64,000 nt of DNA from positions 61,241-125,240 of the forward strand of contig NZ_PYMB01000012.1 of NCBI RefSeq assembly GCF_003026455.1. Direction: 5' to 3'. A model generated the notes under the pieces. The model did not search any database and was not told the DNA's origin. It saw only the letters and a program-made list of their open reading frames with translations. The number at the start of each line of letters is the position of its first letter. The first letter of the stretch is position 1. Both the position numbers and the translations under genes were made by a program. Origin of the DNA: Photobacterium rosenbergii (lineage in GTDB: Bacteria; Pseudomonadota; Gammaproteobacteria; Enterobacterales; Vibrionaceae). Shown piece by piece: positions 34,862 through 43,872 of this stretch.

Positions 34862-35809
34862 ATGAGACAATCTATGCTTTTTCGTTTTTGCTTCATGGTG
34901 GTGGCTTTTTGCTTGAGTCTGGGGGTGTCTGCGCAGGCTATATCCCCGTCAAAGGTGACTCAGGTTGTAATGCTGGGAACCGGCACGCCATTTAACGACG
35001 CACAACACTCCGGCCAGTCGGTAGCGATTGTTGTCAATGGTGAGGTGTACTTGGTTGATTTTGGTCCTGGTGTTGCCCGTCAAATCGATGCGGCTAGGCA
35101 AAAAGGCTTTGATGGTTTTCCGGGGAATACGTTACGCCCGACATTTATTAAAACCGCTTTTCTTACCCATTTGGACTCGGATCATACAATGGGTATCGCA
35201 GATATTATCCTAACGCCTTGGGTATTAGGTCGCAAAGAGCCTTTAAACCTGTATGGTCCACCGAACACCAATTTTTTGGTAAACAACACCTTGAAAGCTT
35301 TTGACAAAGATATTGCTCACCGAATGAATGGTGCCCAACCGGCAAACCCTGATGGCTATAAAGTGAACACCACGATTATTCGTGAGCCGGGTGTGGTGTA
35401 TAAAGACGACAATGTAACCGTTGAAGCCTTTAATGCCCGCCATGGTGACTGGCCTGATGGATACGCCCTCGGCTACCGTTTTACCACGCCTGATCGGGTG
35501 ATCGTCGTGTCGGGCGATACCACCTATGACGAGAAAGTTATCGAGAATTACAAGGGGGCCGATATTCTGATCCACGAAGTGTATAGCATGAAAGGACTCG
35601 CCAAGCGAACACCGGATTGGCAGAAATACCACCAAGCCGCACATACATCGACTAAGCAATTGGCAACCATTGGTGACATTATTAAACCGCAGTTGATGGT
35701 ACTTAACCATGTCCTGTATTTCGGTACCAGTTCGACTTCGGTAGACAATGAATTCAGTCAATATTACCAAGGTAAATATGTTATGGCACAGGATCTGGAT
35801 GTGTATTGA
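34862..35809 (+). CDS. Exported metallo-beta-lactamase-fold hydrolase with HxDxDH site
   Basis: 315 residues with a signal peptide (MRQSMLFRFCFMVVAFCLSLGVSAQA). The fold is RNase Z/arylsulfatase-like MBL: VVMLGTGTPFND, VYLVDFGPGVAR, TAFLTHLDSDHTMGI, VVSGDTTYDE, and a final His in VLNHVLYFG. The metal motif reads H103-x-D105-x-D107-H108; the second residue is Asp where nearly all MBL proteins have His (HxHxDH). AAAGGTG is upstream of ATG 34862; a GTG at 34850 is also in frame. It is periplasmic or secreted and therefore not a tRNA-processing RNase Z. Confidence 0.8.
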   Translation: MRQSMLFRFCFMVVAFCLSLGVSAQAISPSKVTQVVMLGTGTPFNDAQHSGQSVAIVVNGEVYLVDFGPGVARQIDAARQKGFDGFPGNTLRPTFIKTAFLTHLDSDHTMGIADIILTPWVLGRKEPLNLYGPPNTNFLVNNTLKAFDKDIAHRMNGAQPANPDGYKVNTTIIREPGVVYKDDNVTVEAFNARHGDWPDGYALGYRFTTPDRVIVVSGDTTYDEKVIENYKGADILIHEVYSMKGLAKRTPDWQKYHQAAHTSTKQLATIGDIIKPQLMVLNHVLYFGTSSTSVDNEFSQYYQGKYVMAQDLDVY

Positions 35810-35873
35810 GTTACACGGTCATTTGGATAACCTGTTTGATCTATTTATCTGCAAAGATCTGCCGCAGAAAGGT

Positions 35874-35914
35874 AGGAAAGATGAAAAATATATTTTTTAT
35901 AATTCATCTTTCCT
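35874..35914 (+). terminator. Long hairpin between MBL and lyase-like genes
   Basis: AGGAAAGATGAA and TTCATCTTTCCT form a perfect 12-bp stem with a 17-base AT-rich loop, about 65 bases after the stop. There is no T run afterwards, so it may be an mRNA-end stabiliser or weak terminator. Confidence 0.5.
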
Positions 35915-36029
35915 CGGGCAGCACTGGTTTTCACCACTATTATTGAGAGGCAGGCAATTTAAGCATATTGAACAGATGGTTAGCATTTTATTTAATGGCA
36001 TTTTTGTGCATGTTTAATTTGAGTGAAGA

Positions 36030-38861
36030 ATGACTGCTTTCCATCGTCTAGCGCCTGTCCTTTCAAATATTTTATGGCTGGTATTTGTTCCGCAGGCATT
36101 AGCCAATGCGGGCGATGCATACGTACAAGGTATTGATGAGGACTTTATCGCTTTTGAGGCCGAAGGCTATCAAGGCATTACACGTCACTATGGCGACAAT
36201 GATGGGCTTAACGTCATCAACATTAATGCATTCATTTCTGAATTTGGCACCAATATCCTCCCGCAAGAGAGTGAATTCCCGGCATCGGGTGATCAGGCGT
36301 TATTGGCTGATATGCGGTTTGACACCAAAGAACAGCGTTCGACAGTTGAATATAAGTTGATATTCAATACTCCCGGTACTTACAAAATGTATTTCCGCAG
36401 TTCGCTGTTTGAACGTGGCGGACCAGACTCTTACGGCGGTGAAGATTCTTTTTATGCTGCCGCTGCCTTTGATGCGGAGCCAGATAAAATGTTGGGGACG
36501 CGTATGCCGCAGGACAGTGAGTTCGAGTCACACCCTGTGACGAACCCATCAGAAGGGAAGTTCTTCTGGTACGGCATCAATAATCACTTTGTCGTTACCC
36601 AAGAGGATGTAGGAAAGGCGCTTAGCTTTAAAATACGAGATCGGGAGAAAGGTTTTGCCCTTGATCGTTTTGTATTCAGCTTGAACCACAAACTTGACGA
36701 TCAGGAAGTCGGCAAGGATGGTGATGGCAATGACTTGGATCTGCTGGCGAACTCAAGTCAGGGTTCACTGTCGTTGGGAAGCCATGTTTATCCTCTGGAC
36801 TATGTACCCCATCTTGAAAGCGATAATGAAATTACTGCTAGGGAAAGAGAGTTACAGGCTGTATACGACGATTATTTTGCCAATCTGGAACAGCAAAATG
36901 CGGCGGGTAATAGCCAAATGCTCATTGAGGAGTTTATTACCAAAATTAATGCACAAGGCGATGCGAAAAGTGCTTTGCGCACATTGGTAATGTTATCGAC
37001 CGAAGAGGTTTACTTCCCAGAGTGGCGAGATGAGGTCGTCAGGCGGTTTCAGCAAGAGGGGGAGAAGGCGAGGTTGCATGCCGAGCAGGTAATCATTGAC
37101 AGCGAATATAAAATCAATGATTTAAAGCAGGTTACACCCATCAGGTATTATATGGACTATGCGTGGGGACTGTATGCGCTTGATGCCTTTGATGCTGATA
37201 CACCGCAAGCAAACCTTTTCAGGCAAAACCTTCAGGCATTTATTTCTGCGTATATTGAAGGGACTGCTCCTTACTACGACAATGCCTATTACACGACGGG
37301 GTATAACAAAGAGATTTTTGCCATGGATGTGGCATCAACGATCAGCCTGCTCTATCAAGATAGCCCTCGCTTTCCCAAGGTAAAACAAGCCTTCGAGGCC
37401 TTTTGGGAGAACGTTACCCAGATGTCCTACGATGGTGACAATTCACCCCATTATGATGCCAATACCGGTTTCCATATTATTTTGAATATTGCCCTGCGCC
37501 ATGGCCTGGAAAGTGATGTTGTTAATTCAGAACACCTGTTGAGAATGATGGATCGCATGGCCCGTACGGTGATGAGCAGCGGGCAGTCGGCGAAATGGGG
37601 AAAGTCAATGGAGACCACCGCCAGCGAGCAAATCCGTGTGTCGGCAGGGGGAAGCCTCCCTTGGGATCTCAAGATGGGCTATCGCCTATGGCAAAACCCG
37701 TTCTATCTATATGTCGCCAGAAAATATGAAGCCTTTTACCTGCAACAGCACGGTGCGATAGCCGCCAAATCGTTTGAAGCTGATTTGTGGCCGTTGGGGG
37801 TAGATGCATTGGATGTGTTACTGGCCAAGCCTGCTGATATTGATATTACCTCCCGTGCCACACAGAGAATCACCTCTTGTTGCGAATACGACGGGTTGCT
37901 ATTGGGACGGGGAGATACTGATTTTGTTGACGTACAAGATAAGCTGGTGATATCGACGGGACACCATCCCCGTGCACCTTATCTATTGATGGATTTAAGC
38001 TACACCCAACATAAGGCGGCTGTTGACCACCGCTCCGGCCTTGATACATATATCTTTAACGGTGCCCACACCGTAACTAGGCTAAAACGCTGGTCGGAAG
38101 CGAATAAGAATAACGGGATTTACATCAATCCCGGCGCTTACCCGTACCCGAGCGCGCCATACCCGTCCAAAGAAGTTTCTGCACCGGGTAATAATGATCG
38201 CTTTGTCGAAGTGATGGGTTACCAGCCTTCCCATGGTTATGTCATCGATAGCTTCGACGCGATGGGTATAGCCCAAGATGCTGCCTACGGATACGTTGAC
38301 TACCAGCAATATCAGTACAATGGCGTGGGAGCTAAGCGTCAGGTAATACTATTAAATAATGGGATTGCGGTGGTGTCAGATACAATCTCTACTACAGCGA
38401 GTTACTGGGGGAACCACAAAGGCGGGGTGATTTATCAGGTGCTGCCGCAGTTCAAGACGGCCTCAGGCGATAACTGGGTCTTGTTACGCGGTCAGCAGCG
38501 GATGCTACCATACGCACTTCCGCTGGGCGAAAAAGAGGGCAGTGATACATTAGTTGTTTTTGCATCTACCCCGCAAGGCAGTGAGATTTCTCTGGTGAAC
38601 AACGCCTTTGACCCGGAGAACAGGGAGTGGTTCAGTGCTTATCAGCCACTTCAGGCAGGGGAGACTTTTACCGTGATATCACTGGTCATTCCCTTGCTCA
38701 ATGGCAACGATATCCCAGTATTGGTCGATAACATTGAGGTTGAGAGTCACAATGACACAGACAATACAGTAATGATACCTTACCGCAACGGCAGGATAAT
38801 AAAGGTTTCGTTTGATGACCGGTTCGGGCCTCACTTCGAAGTGACTGCTAACAGTAAGTAA
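36030..38861 (+). CDS. Large secreted protein, putative polysaccharide lyase (alpha/alpha-toroid type)
   Basis: 943 residues with a signal peptide ending PQALANA. Residues ~35-220 (DEDFIAFEAEGYQGI..., YKLIFNTPGTYKMYFRSSLF, AFDAEPDKMLG) look like a carbohydrate-binding beta-sandwich (FEAE is common in CBM6/35-like modules). Residues ~270-600 are helical (YMDYAWGLYALDAFDAD, TTGYNKEIFAMDVASTISLL, DANTGFHIILNIALRHGL). The C-terminal ~330 residues are beta-rich (DGLLLGRGDTDFVDVQDKLV, YLLMDLSYTQHKAAVDHRSGL, RFVEVMGYQPSHGYVID). This helix-toroid plus beta-sandwich order is that of heparinase/alginate-lyase-like families. YNKEIF, the KAAVDHRSG segment and nearby His/Tyr residues are candidates for the active site. 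Substrate unknown; family name not certain. Confidence 0.6.
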   Translation: MTAFHRLAPVLSNILWLVFVPQALANAGDAYVQGIDEDFIAFEAEGYQGITRHYGDNDGLNVININAFISEFGTNILPQESEFPASGDQALLADMRFDTKEQRSTVEYKLIFNTPGTYKMYFRSSLFERGGPDSYGGEDSFYAAAAFDAEPDKMLGTRMPQDSEFESHPVTNPSEGKFFWYGINNHFVVTQEDVGKALSFKIRDREKGFALDRFVFSLNHKLDDQEVGKDGDGNDLDLLANSSQGSLSLGSHVYPLDYVPHLESDNEITARERELQAVYDDYFANLEQQNAAGNSQMLIEEFITKINAQGDAKSALRTLVMLSTEEVYFPEWRDEVVRRFQQEGEKARLHAEQVIIDSEYKINDLKQVTPIRYYMDYAWGLYALDAFDADTPQANLFRQNLQAFISAYIEGTAPYYDNAYYTTGYNKEIFAMDVASTISLLYQDSPRFPKVKQAFEAFWENVTQMSYDGDNSPHYDANTGFHIILNIALRHGLESDVVNSEHLLRMMDRMARTVMSSGQSAKWGKSMETTASEQIRVSAGGSLPWDLKMGYRLWQNPFYLYVARKYEAFYLQQHGAIAAKSFEADLWPLGVDALDVLLAKPADIDITSRATQRITSCCEYDGLLLGRGDTDFVDVQDKLVISTGHHPRAPYLLMDLSYTQHKAAVDHRSGLDTYIFNGAHTVTRLKRWSEANKNNGIYINPGAYPYPSAPYPSKEVSAPGNNDRFVEVMGYQPSHGYVIDSFDAMGIAQDAAYGYVDYQQYQYNGVGAKRQVILLNNGIAVVSDTISTTASYWGNHKGGVIYQVLPQFKTASGDNWVLLRGQQRMLPYALPLGEKEGSDTLVVFASTPQGSEISLVNNAFDPENREWFSAYQPLQAGETFTVISLVIPLLNGNDIPVLVDNIEVESHNDTDNTVMIPYRNGRIIKVSFDDRFGPHFEVTANSK

Positions 38862-38890
38862 GGCTGGAACCAGACTTTTTGCCGCTTGAA

Positions 38891-38925
38891 CCACAACGCC
38901 CCGCTTTATGAGCAGGGCGTTGTGG
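38891..38925. terminator. Shared hairpin between convergent genes
   Basis: CCACAACGCCC-13-base loop-GGGCGTTGTGG, a perfect 11-bp stem midway between the lyase-like gene and nemA. The T runs are weak on both sides. Confidence 0.7.
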
Positions 38926-38934
38926 TAGGTATTA

Positions 38935-40029
38935 TTACTTATTCAACGGTGCGTAGTCTGTGTAACCGTGGGCACCACCACCAAATAAGGTTGTGCCATC
39001 AAGTTCTGAAAGCTGCTGTTGGTTTTCCATGCGTGATACCAAATCCGGATTGGCGACAAATGGCCTGCCAAAAGCAATGAGATCAGCAAAACCTTTATCC
39101 AAAATCTCATCGGCACGCTCTTGGGTATACCTGCCGGCGACGATAATCGTATTGGTAAAATACTGACGAAGTTCTTTGCGGAAGCTCTCCGGGATGACAG
39201 GGGCGTCGTCCCAATCTGCCTCTGATAAATGCAAGTAAGCAATATCCCGGGCTTGAAATTGCTTTGAAGCCTCAAGGATAGTGGGCACAATGTCAGGGCA
39301 GTTCATGTCTTTGAAGGTAATGAACGGGGCAAGTCGTACACCAACTTTATCTGCACCTATCTGTGCGCTGACTGCATCAACTACTTCCAGTAAAAAACGA
39401 AGCCGGTTTTCACGCGAGCCGCCATAGTTGTCGGTACGGTGGTTGGAGTTTGTGCGCAGGAACTGATCGATGAGGTATCCGTTGCCGCCGTGGATCTCAA
39501 CGCCATCGAAGCCAGCCTCTACAGCTCGTTTGGCCGAGTAGGCGAAATCATGAATTACTCTGTCAATATCAGCTTGGGTCATGGCGCGAGGTTCAATACA
39601 GTCAACCATGTTGCCATTACCTTGCTCATCGGCGATCCAGACCTGAGTGTCGACTGGGGCTAGGGCCGATGGAGCCATAGGCTTGTCACCATTTTGAAAG
39701 ACCGGATGGGAAACACGGCCTACATGCCAAAGTTGGCAAAACATAGCTGCCCCTTGTGATTTAACGGCATGGGTCACGGTTTTCCAGCCATCTACCTGCT
39801 TGTCAGCATAAACGCCTGGAGTGAAAGAGTAACCTTGTGCGTCATCAGAAATTTGTGTTGCCTCTGAAATGATCAACCCGGCACTTGCCCGCTGTTGGTA
39901 GTAGGTTGCCATCATTTGATTGGGGACATTTCCCGGCTGGCTGGAGCGTGCGCGGGTCATGGGGGCCATGACTACACGGTTTTGAAGGGCCAGTTGTTTC
40001 AGTTGTGCTTGTTCGAATAGCTTGCTCAT
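38935..40029 (-). CDS. nemA: Old yellow enzyme-family alkene reductase (N-ethylmaleimide reductase type)
   Basis: 364 residues, the usual OYE/NemA length. FMN-barrel motifs: NRVVMAPMTRAR, GLIISEATQIS, MFCQLWHVGRVSHP, FDGVEIHGGNGYLIDQFLR (His/Asn substrate pair in HGGN), NYGGSRENR and IAFGRPFVANPDL. It uses NADPH to reduce activated alkenes, nitrate esters and N-ethylmaleimide in the cytoplasm. It lies 10 bases downstream of the grxB-like gene in the same direction, consistent with a glutathione/electrophile defence operon. Confidence 0.93.
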   Translation of the reverse strand: MSKLFEQAQLKQLALQNRVVMAPMTRARSSQPGNVPNQMMATYYQQRASAGLIISEATQISDDAQGYSFTPGVYADKQVDGWKTVTHAVKSQGAAMFCQLWHVGRVSHPVFQNGDKPMAPSALAPVDTQVWIADEQGNGNMVDCIEPRAMTQADIDRVIHDFAYSAKRAVEAGFDGVEIHGGNGYLIDQFLRTNSNHRTDNYGGSRENRLRFLLEVVDAVSAQIGADKVGVRLAPFITFKDMNCPDIVPTILEASKQFQARDIAYLHLSEADWDDAPVIPESFRKELRQYFTNTIIVAGRYTQERADEILDKGFADLIAFGRPFVANPDLVSRMENQQQLSELDGTTLFGGGAHGYTDYAPLNK

Positions 40030-40039
40030 TAGTGGCCCC

Positions 40040-40669
40040 TTATTTCAGTAGCATGACGTTAGTTTTCTGGCTGGCAGATTCCATCCATTCTTTGACAGTC
40101 TCATCCCACTGGATCTCTTCTGTACTAAAGAAGCCCCTGAGAATGGAAAACATGATGGCTTGATCAACCAAATTGATTTGATTATCGGAAGGCAGGTTGA
40201 GTACCTTTCCCGCTTGTAGAATCAGTGATTCGACTTCTTTTGCAATCGACGGGGTGTCGGCAATCAAGGTGTCGAAGTTAAGTGCTTCTGTTTCTTTTTT
40301 TGCACGCCAGGCCTTTTGGGCTGATTCGTTTACGAATTCAATAAGGCCCATGTTCGACCAGCGTGGATAGCCGACTTTTTGCAGTGGCAAGAAAGCTAGG
40401 CGTTGCCAGTTCAGAATTTGTTCAGATGGCAGATGTGTCTCGGTTGAGTCAGCAAGTTCTAGGAAATGGTGAATAATATCGAGGCTTTCAGACAGGGTAT
40501 AACCATTGTCTTTAACTAAAATAGGGACCTGCTTGCTGCCAATGATGTCGGTTGGGGTTTTATCATCGTCATAATCCAAGATGATGATATCTAGTGGGAT
40601 GTTTAGCATGCCAGCGACGTAGCGAACTCGGGCGCTAAAAGGGCAATGTTCATAGATATATAGTTTCAT
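40040..40669 (-). CDS. grxB: Glutaredoxin 2-like protein with a CPFS site
   Basis: 209 residues with the GrxB arrangement: N-terminal thioredoxin fold (MKLYIYEHCPFSARVRYVAG, SKQVPILVKDNGYTLSESLDIIHH) and C-terminal helical GST-like domain. The active site is C-P-F-S; E. coli GrxB has C-P-Y-C, so this one is monothiol. GAGGA lies 8 bases before ATG 40669. Co-directional with nemA. It may act as a glutathione transferase/deglutathionylase rather than a disulfide reductase. Confidence 0.85.
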   Translation of the reverse strand: MKLYIYEHCPFSARVRYVAGMLNIPLDIIILDYDDDKTPTDIIGSKQVPILVKDNGYTLSESLDIIHHFLELADSTETHLPSEQILNWQRLAFLPLQKVGYPRWSNMGLIEFVNESAQKAWRAKKETEALNFDTLIADTPSIAKEVESLILQAGKVLNLPSDNQINLVDQAIMFSILRGFFSTEEIQWDETVKEWMESASQKTNVMLLK

Positions 40670-40778
40670 TGTGGTGTCCTCGTTATTGCAGCCAGAGTTC
40701 GGCGAGATCGAGCCTGACTGCATATCAACTGATGTATTCTGGAGTATTGGTTTTTAATTCATTGGTGAAAGGGTTTTG

Positions 40779-41966
40779 CTAGCGACCCAAGTTCGGTGTC
40801 AAAGAGGCCCGCTGGTTTTCCCTGCGGTTGGCTCCTGCAATGAACAGCAATCCGAGCAGCGGGATTACGATAGCTGTGTAGGGGATCATCGCAGCGCCCA
40901 ACTGGCTATCGAGTACCATGCCCCCAAGGAAGCCGCCAAAGGCATTGGCAAGGTTGAATGCCGAGATATTTGCGGTGGCAGCGAGTTCTTGGCCTTCGCC
41001 GCCATGGTTCATCACCCTCAATTGCATCGCAGGTACGTTGGCAAAAGAAGTGATACCGAAAACAAAAGCGGCGGCGATGAACATCACTTTGCTCTCGATA
41101 GCCAGACCAACCAAGATTAGCGAGGCAATCATTGCCAGTGCCCAGAACATGGAGGCTTTCTGTAAGTTTTTATCTGAAGAACGGCCGCCAAGGGTATTGC
41201 CAATAATCAAGCCAATACCGACGATGACGAGAATCCAAGTGACAGAGTTTTCAGGAAAGCCGGTGATGTGCATCGCGATAGGGGCCAAGTAGCCGTATAG
41301 CGTCATAAAACCAGACCAAGCAAAGACCGTGATGGCAAGACTGATGAGCAACATAGGGTTTTTGAATGCCATCAACTGGGCTTTTACATCTTTCGCTTCT
41401 CCGTGTCCCGAAGCCTGAATGAAAGTTGCGATGAAAAGAAGGGCAACTAGGCCAAAGGCCGAGACGGTCAGAAAAGTGCTGTGCCAGCCAAATTGCAGGC
41501 CAATCCAGGTACCGCCGGGTACACCGAGTACGTTGGCGAGAGTAAGGCCCGCGAACATCTGACCAACAGCCCTGCCTGCCATTTTCTCTGAAACCAAGTT
41601 AGTCGCGACAACGGCGCCGATACCGTAGAAAGGACCTTGGACCAAGCCGGTGATGACCCGGCTGACCATGAGTACCAGATAGTTGGGAGCAAAAGCAGAC
41701 AGTAGGTTACCGGCTATGAACAGCACCATTAGCCCAGCCAGCACGGTCTTCTTGTTAAAGCGGGCGAGATAAATGGTTAGAATCGGCCCCCCGAATACAA
41801 TAGCTAAGGCATAGGCGCTGATCAGGTAACCGGCCTGCCCTTCGCTGATTGATAACGAGTTGGCGACCTGTGGAAGTATTCCTGCGATAACAAATTCAGC
41901 GGTTCCGATAGCGAATGCTGCAAGCGTCAAAATCCATACCTGCAGCGGCATTTTTTCTTTATTCAT
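40779..41966 (-). CDS. MFS drug/sugar efflux transporter (DHA1 family)
   Basis: 395 residues, 12 predicted membrane segments. GTAEFVIAGILPQVANSL, AYALAIVFGGPILTIYLARF and SRVITGLVQGPFYGIGAVVA match the AraJ/YdhP-like DHA1 subfamily; the cytoplasmic loop NKKTVLAG is typical motif A territory. Substrate is unknown; its place beside nemA, the SDR and LysR genes suggests export of toxic organic compounds. Confidence 0.88.
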   Translation of the reverse strand: MNKEKMPLQVWILTLAAFAIGTAEFVIAGILPQVANSLSISEGQAGYLISAYALAIVFGGPILTIYLARFNKKTVLAGLMVLFIAGNLLSAFAPNYLVLMVSRVITGLVQGPFYGIGAVVATNLVSEKMAGRAVGQMFAGLTLANVLGVPGGTWIGLQFGWHSTFLTVSAFGLVALLFIATFIQASGHGEAKDVKAQLMAFKNPMLLISLAITVFAWSGFMTLYGYLAPIAMHITGFPENSVTWILVIVGIGLIIGNTLGGRSSDKNLQKASMFWALAMIASLILVGLAIESKVMFIAAAFVFGITSFANVPAMQLRVMNHGGEGQELAATANISAFNLANAFGGFLGGMVLDSQLGAAMIPYTAIVIPLLGLLFIAGANRRENQRASLTPNLGR

Positions 41967-42090
41967 AGTTGGTTGCTCTTAAATTTCGTGGGTATAAGTG
42001 AACTCAAGGTGCTCTTGTGTTTGTTTTTTGTGGAACTTTGCAGCCTAGGCACCAAAAGTAGCAATGGGATAGGGCGGTTTCCCCTGGACG

Positions 42091-42759
42091 CTAGCCTAGC
42101 AGCGCCCCGCCGTCGACATCGACAACAGTACCTGTCATATAAGTGTTATTTATCAATAGTTTATAAGTCATGGCTATGTCTCTGGCTTGGCCGACTTTAC
42201 CCACTGGCAGGCTAGCTTGGCTGCGTTGGTACATGGCAGCCCTGTCCTCGTCACGCATCCCGCTATAGGCTTCTGTCTGGGTTAGGCCCGGGCTGACGGT
42301 ATTGACTCTAATTGGCGCTAACTCCTTGGCTAATACCTTCGTGACAGCTTCCAATGCAGCATTGATAGCAGTTTTGACGTAGGTATTGGCTACGACTTTT
42401 CGTGACAGCATGCCCGAGGTAAGGGTTATCGATCCGCCTTGCTTGATGTAACGGGCAGCATGTTTGACCGCCAAAATGCTTCCCCAGAATTTAGTGTCGA
42501 AGGCCGCCTTGGCCTCTGCGGCGTCGACGTCTATGGCTTTTCCCGCTGGGGCAAAGGAGCCTGCGGTGACAACAAGGTGGTCAATAGCACCGATAGATTC
42601 GAAATACCGATAGACGGATTTTTCATCACTGATATCGAGTCCTGTTCTGCGACTGGCGACGTGGATGACAGCATTTTCCTGTTCAAGTTGCTTGGCAAGT
42701 TCAGCACCGATGCCCGATGCTCCGCCGATAATCACATATACGGTTTTGTCTGTTTTCAT
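42091..42759 (-). CDS. Short-chain dehydrogenase/reductase with atypical active site
   Basis: 222 residues. The NAD(P) loop is IIGGASGIGAELA, the second strand HVASRRTGLDISD suggests NADP, and SPGLTQTEAY and TGTVVDVDGGALLG are family features. The catalytic Ser is likely in SITLTSGMLS, but the expected Y-x3-K is replaced by a TYVKTAINAAL stretch in which Tyr and Lys are two apart. It may therefore have an altered or different catalytic mechanism. ATG 42759 opens the conserved domain. Divergent from the LysR gene. Confidence 0.85.
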   Translation of the reverse strand: MKTDKTVYVIIGGASGIGAELAKQLEQENAVIHVASRRTGLDISDEKSVYRYFESIGAIDHLVVTAGSFAPAGKAIDVDAAEAKAAFDTKFWGSILAVKHAARYIKQGGSITLTSGMLSRKVVANTYVKTAINAALEAVTKVLAKELAPIRVNTVSPGLTQTEAYSGMRDEDRAAMYQRSQASLPVGKVGQARDIAMTYKLLINNTYMTGTVVDVDGGALLG

Positions 42760-42891
42760 AGTGGCTGTCCCAATATTGTTTTGATGAAGCCAGTATATTG
42801 ATTTGGTGAAAGTTGATAATTGGCTATAATTCGAATTCATTATTCGTATGAGCTGAATAATTGCGGTTGGATAAGACTTAGGAAAGAAAGC

Positions 42892-43815
42892 GTGGATAAA
42901 TTTTCCGACATGATGCTGTTTGTCAGTATTGTCAAAAACCAAGGGTTGGCAGCAGCGGGTAGGGAGTTGGGCTTGTCACCGGCAACAGTGACTGCAAGGC
43001 TGCAATCCCTAGAGGAGCGTTATGGTGTCAAGCTACTGAACCGAAGCACTCGCCACCTCTCTCTGACCGACTCGGGTGCGATGTACCATCAGGCATGTTT
43101 GGAGATCCTCGATAGCGTGAAAGAAACGGAAAACTTGCTTCAAACAGGTTTGACGGAAGTGCGTGGCACATTGAAAATTTCCGCACCACGTGACATTGGT
43201 AAACAGTATATTTCACCTATTGTGTCAGCGTTTGCTGAGCAATACCCCGATGTCACTCCATACCTTTACTTGAACGATAACTTGTCGAACTTAGCTGAGT
43301 CCGGGTTGGATATTGTGATCCGCTACGGTGAGTTGGCTGACAGCAACCTTATATCGCGTAAATTGGCTGCCAGTCGGCGTGTGTTGTGTGCATCTCCTGA
43401 GTACTTGGCAAAAAAAGGAACCCCCATCAGCCCGCAAGATTTGGCTAATCATGATTGTCTAGCCATGGTGCGCAGCAACGAAGAGCTAAAAACGTGGCAT
43501 TTCCAGGATAGCGAGAAGCATAATGTTATTACTGTGCTGCCCAAGCGTTGTTCCGATGATGGCGAGGTAATCCGTCAATGGGCATTGGAGGGAGCAGGCA
43601 TTGCACTTAAATCTATCTTGGATGTACAGGAAGATATTAACCAGCGCCGACTTGTTACGCTGCTCAATGGTTACATGAAGAATTTCAATGCATCCACATC
43701 CTCTGCTGGTGCAGATTTGAATGTCATTTATATGAGCAGGCAATATCAGCCTAAGCGGATCCGCCTGTTCTTGGATTTCCTGATAGAGCGGTTTGAACTT
43801 TTAGCAGATAAGTAA
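42892..43815 (+). CDS. LysR-family regulator
   Basis: 307 residues. HTH: MDKFSDMMLFVSIVKNQGLAAAGRELGLSPATVTARLQSLEERYGVKLLNRSTR, followed by the usual effector domain (LKISAPRDIGKQYISPIVSAF). I take GTG 42892 as start because the DKFSDMMLFV opening is standard for this CrgA/DmlR-like subgroup and AGGAAAG precedes it. It is divergent from the SDR gene, its probable target along with the MFS gene. Confidence 0.88.
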   Translation: MDKFSDMMLFVSIVKNQGLAAAGRELGLSPATVTARLQSLEERYGVKLLNRSTRHLSLTDSGAMYHQACLEILDSVKETENLLQTGLTEVRGTLKISAPRDIGKQYISPIVSAFAEQYPDVTPYLYLNDNLSNLAESGLDIVIRYGELADSNLISRKLAASRRVLCASPEYLAKKGTPISPQDLANHDCLAMVRSNEELKTWHFQDSEKHNVITVLPKRCSDDGEVIRQWALEGAGIALKSILDVQEDINQRRLVTLLNGYMKNFNASTSSAGADLNVIYMSRQYQPKRIRLFLDFLIERFELLADK

Positions 43816-43841
43816 AAAAACGCCCCGATATTCACCGGGGC
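43813..43841 (-). terminator. Terminator of nrfA
   Basis: Read on the minus strand, GCCCCG-loop-CGGGGC is followed by TTTTTTT. It may also stop the LysR transcript arriving from the left. Confidence 0.88.
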
Positions 43842-43872
43842 ATTGTTCAATGGGATAACTAACGCAGGTTAG

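Noticed and set aside
40776..41292. Plus-strand frames opposite the MFS gene
   Set aside because: Antisense shadows of a clear 12-segment transporter.
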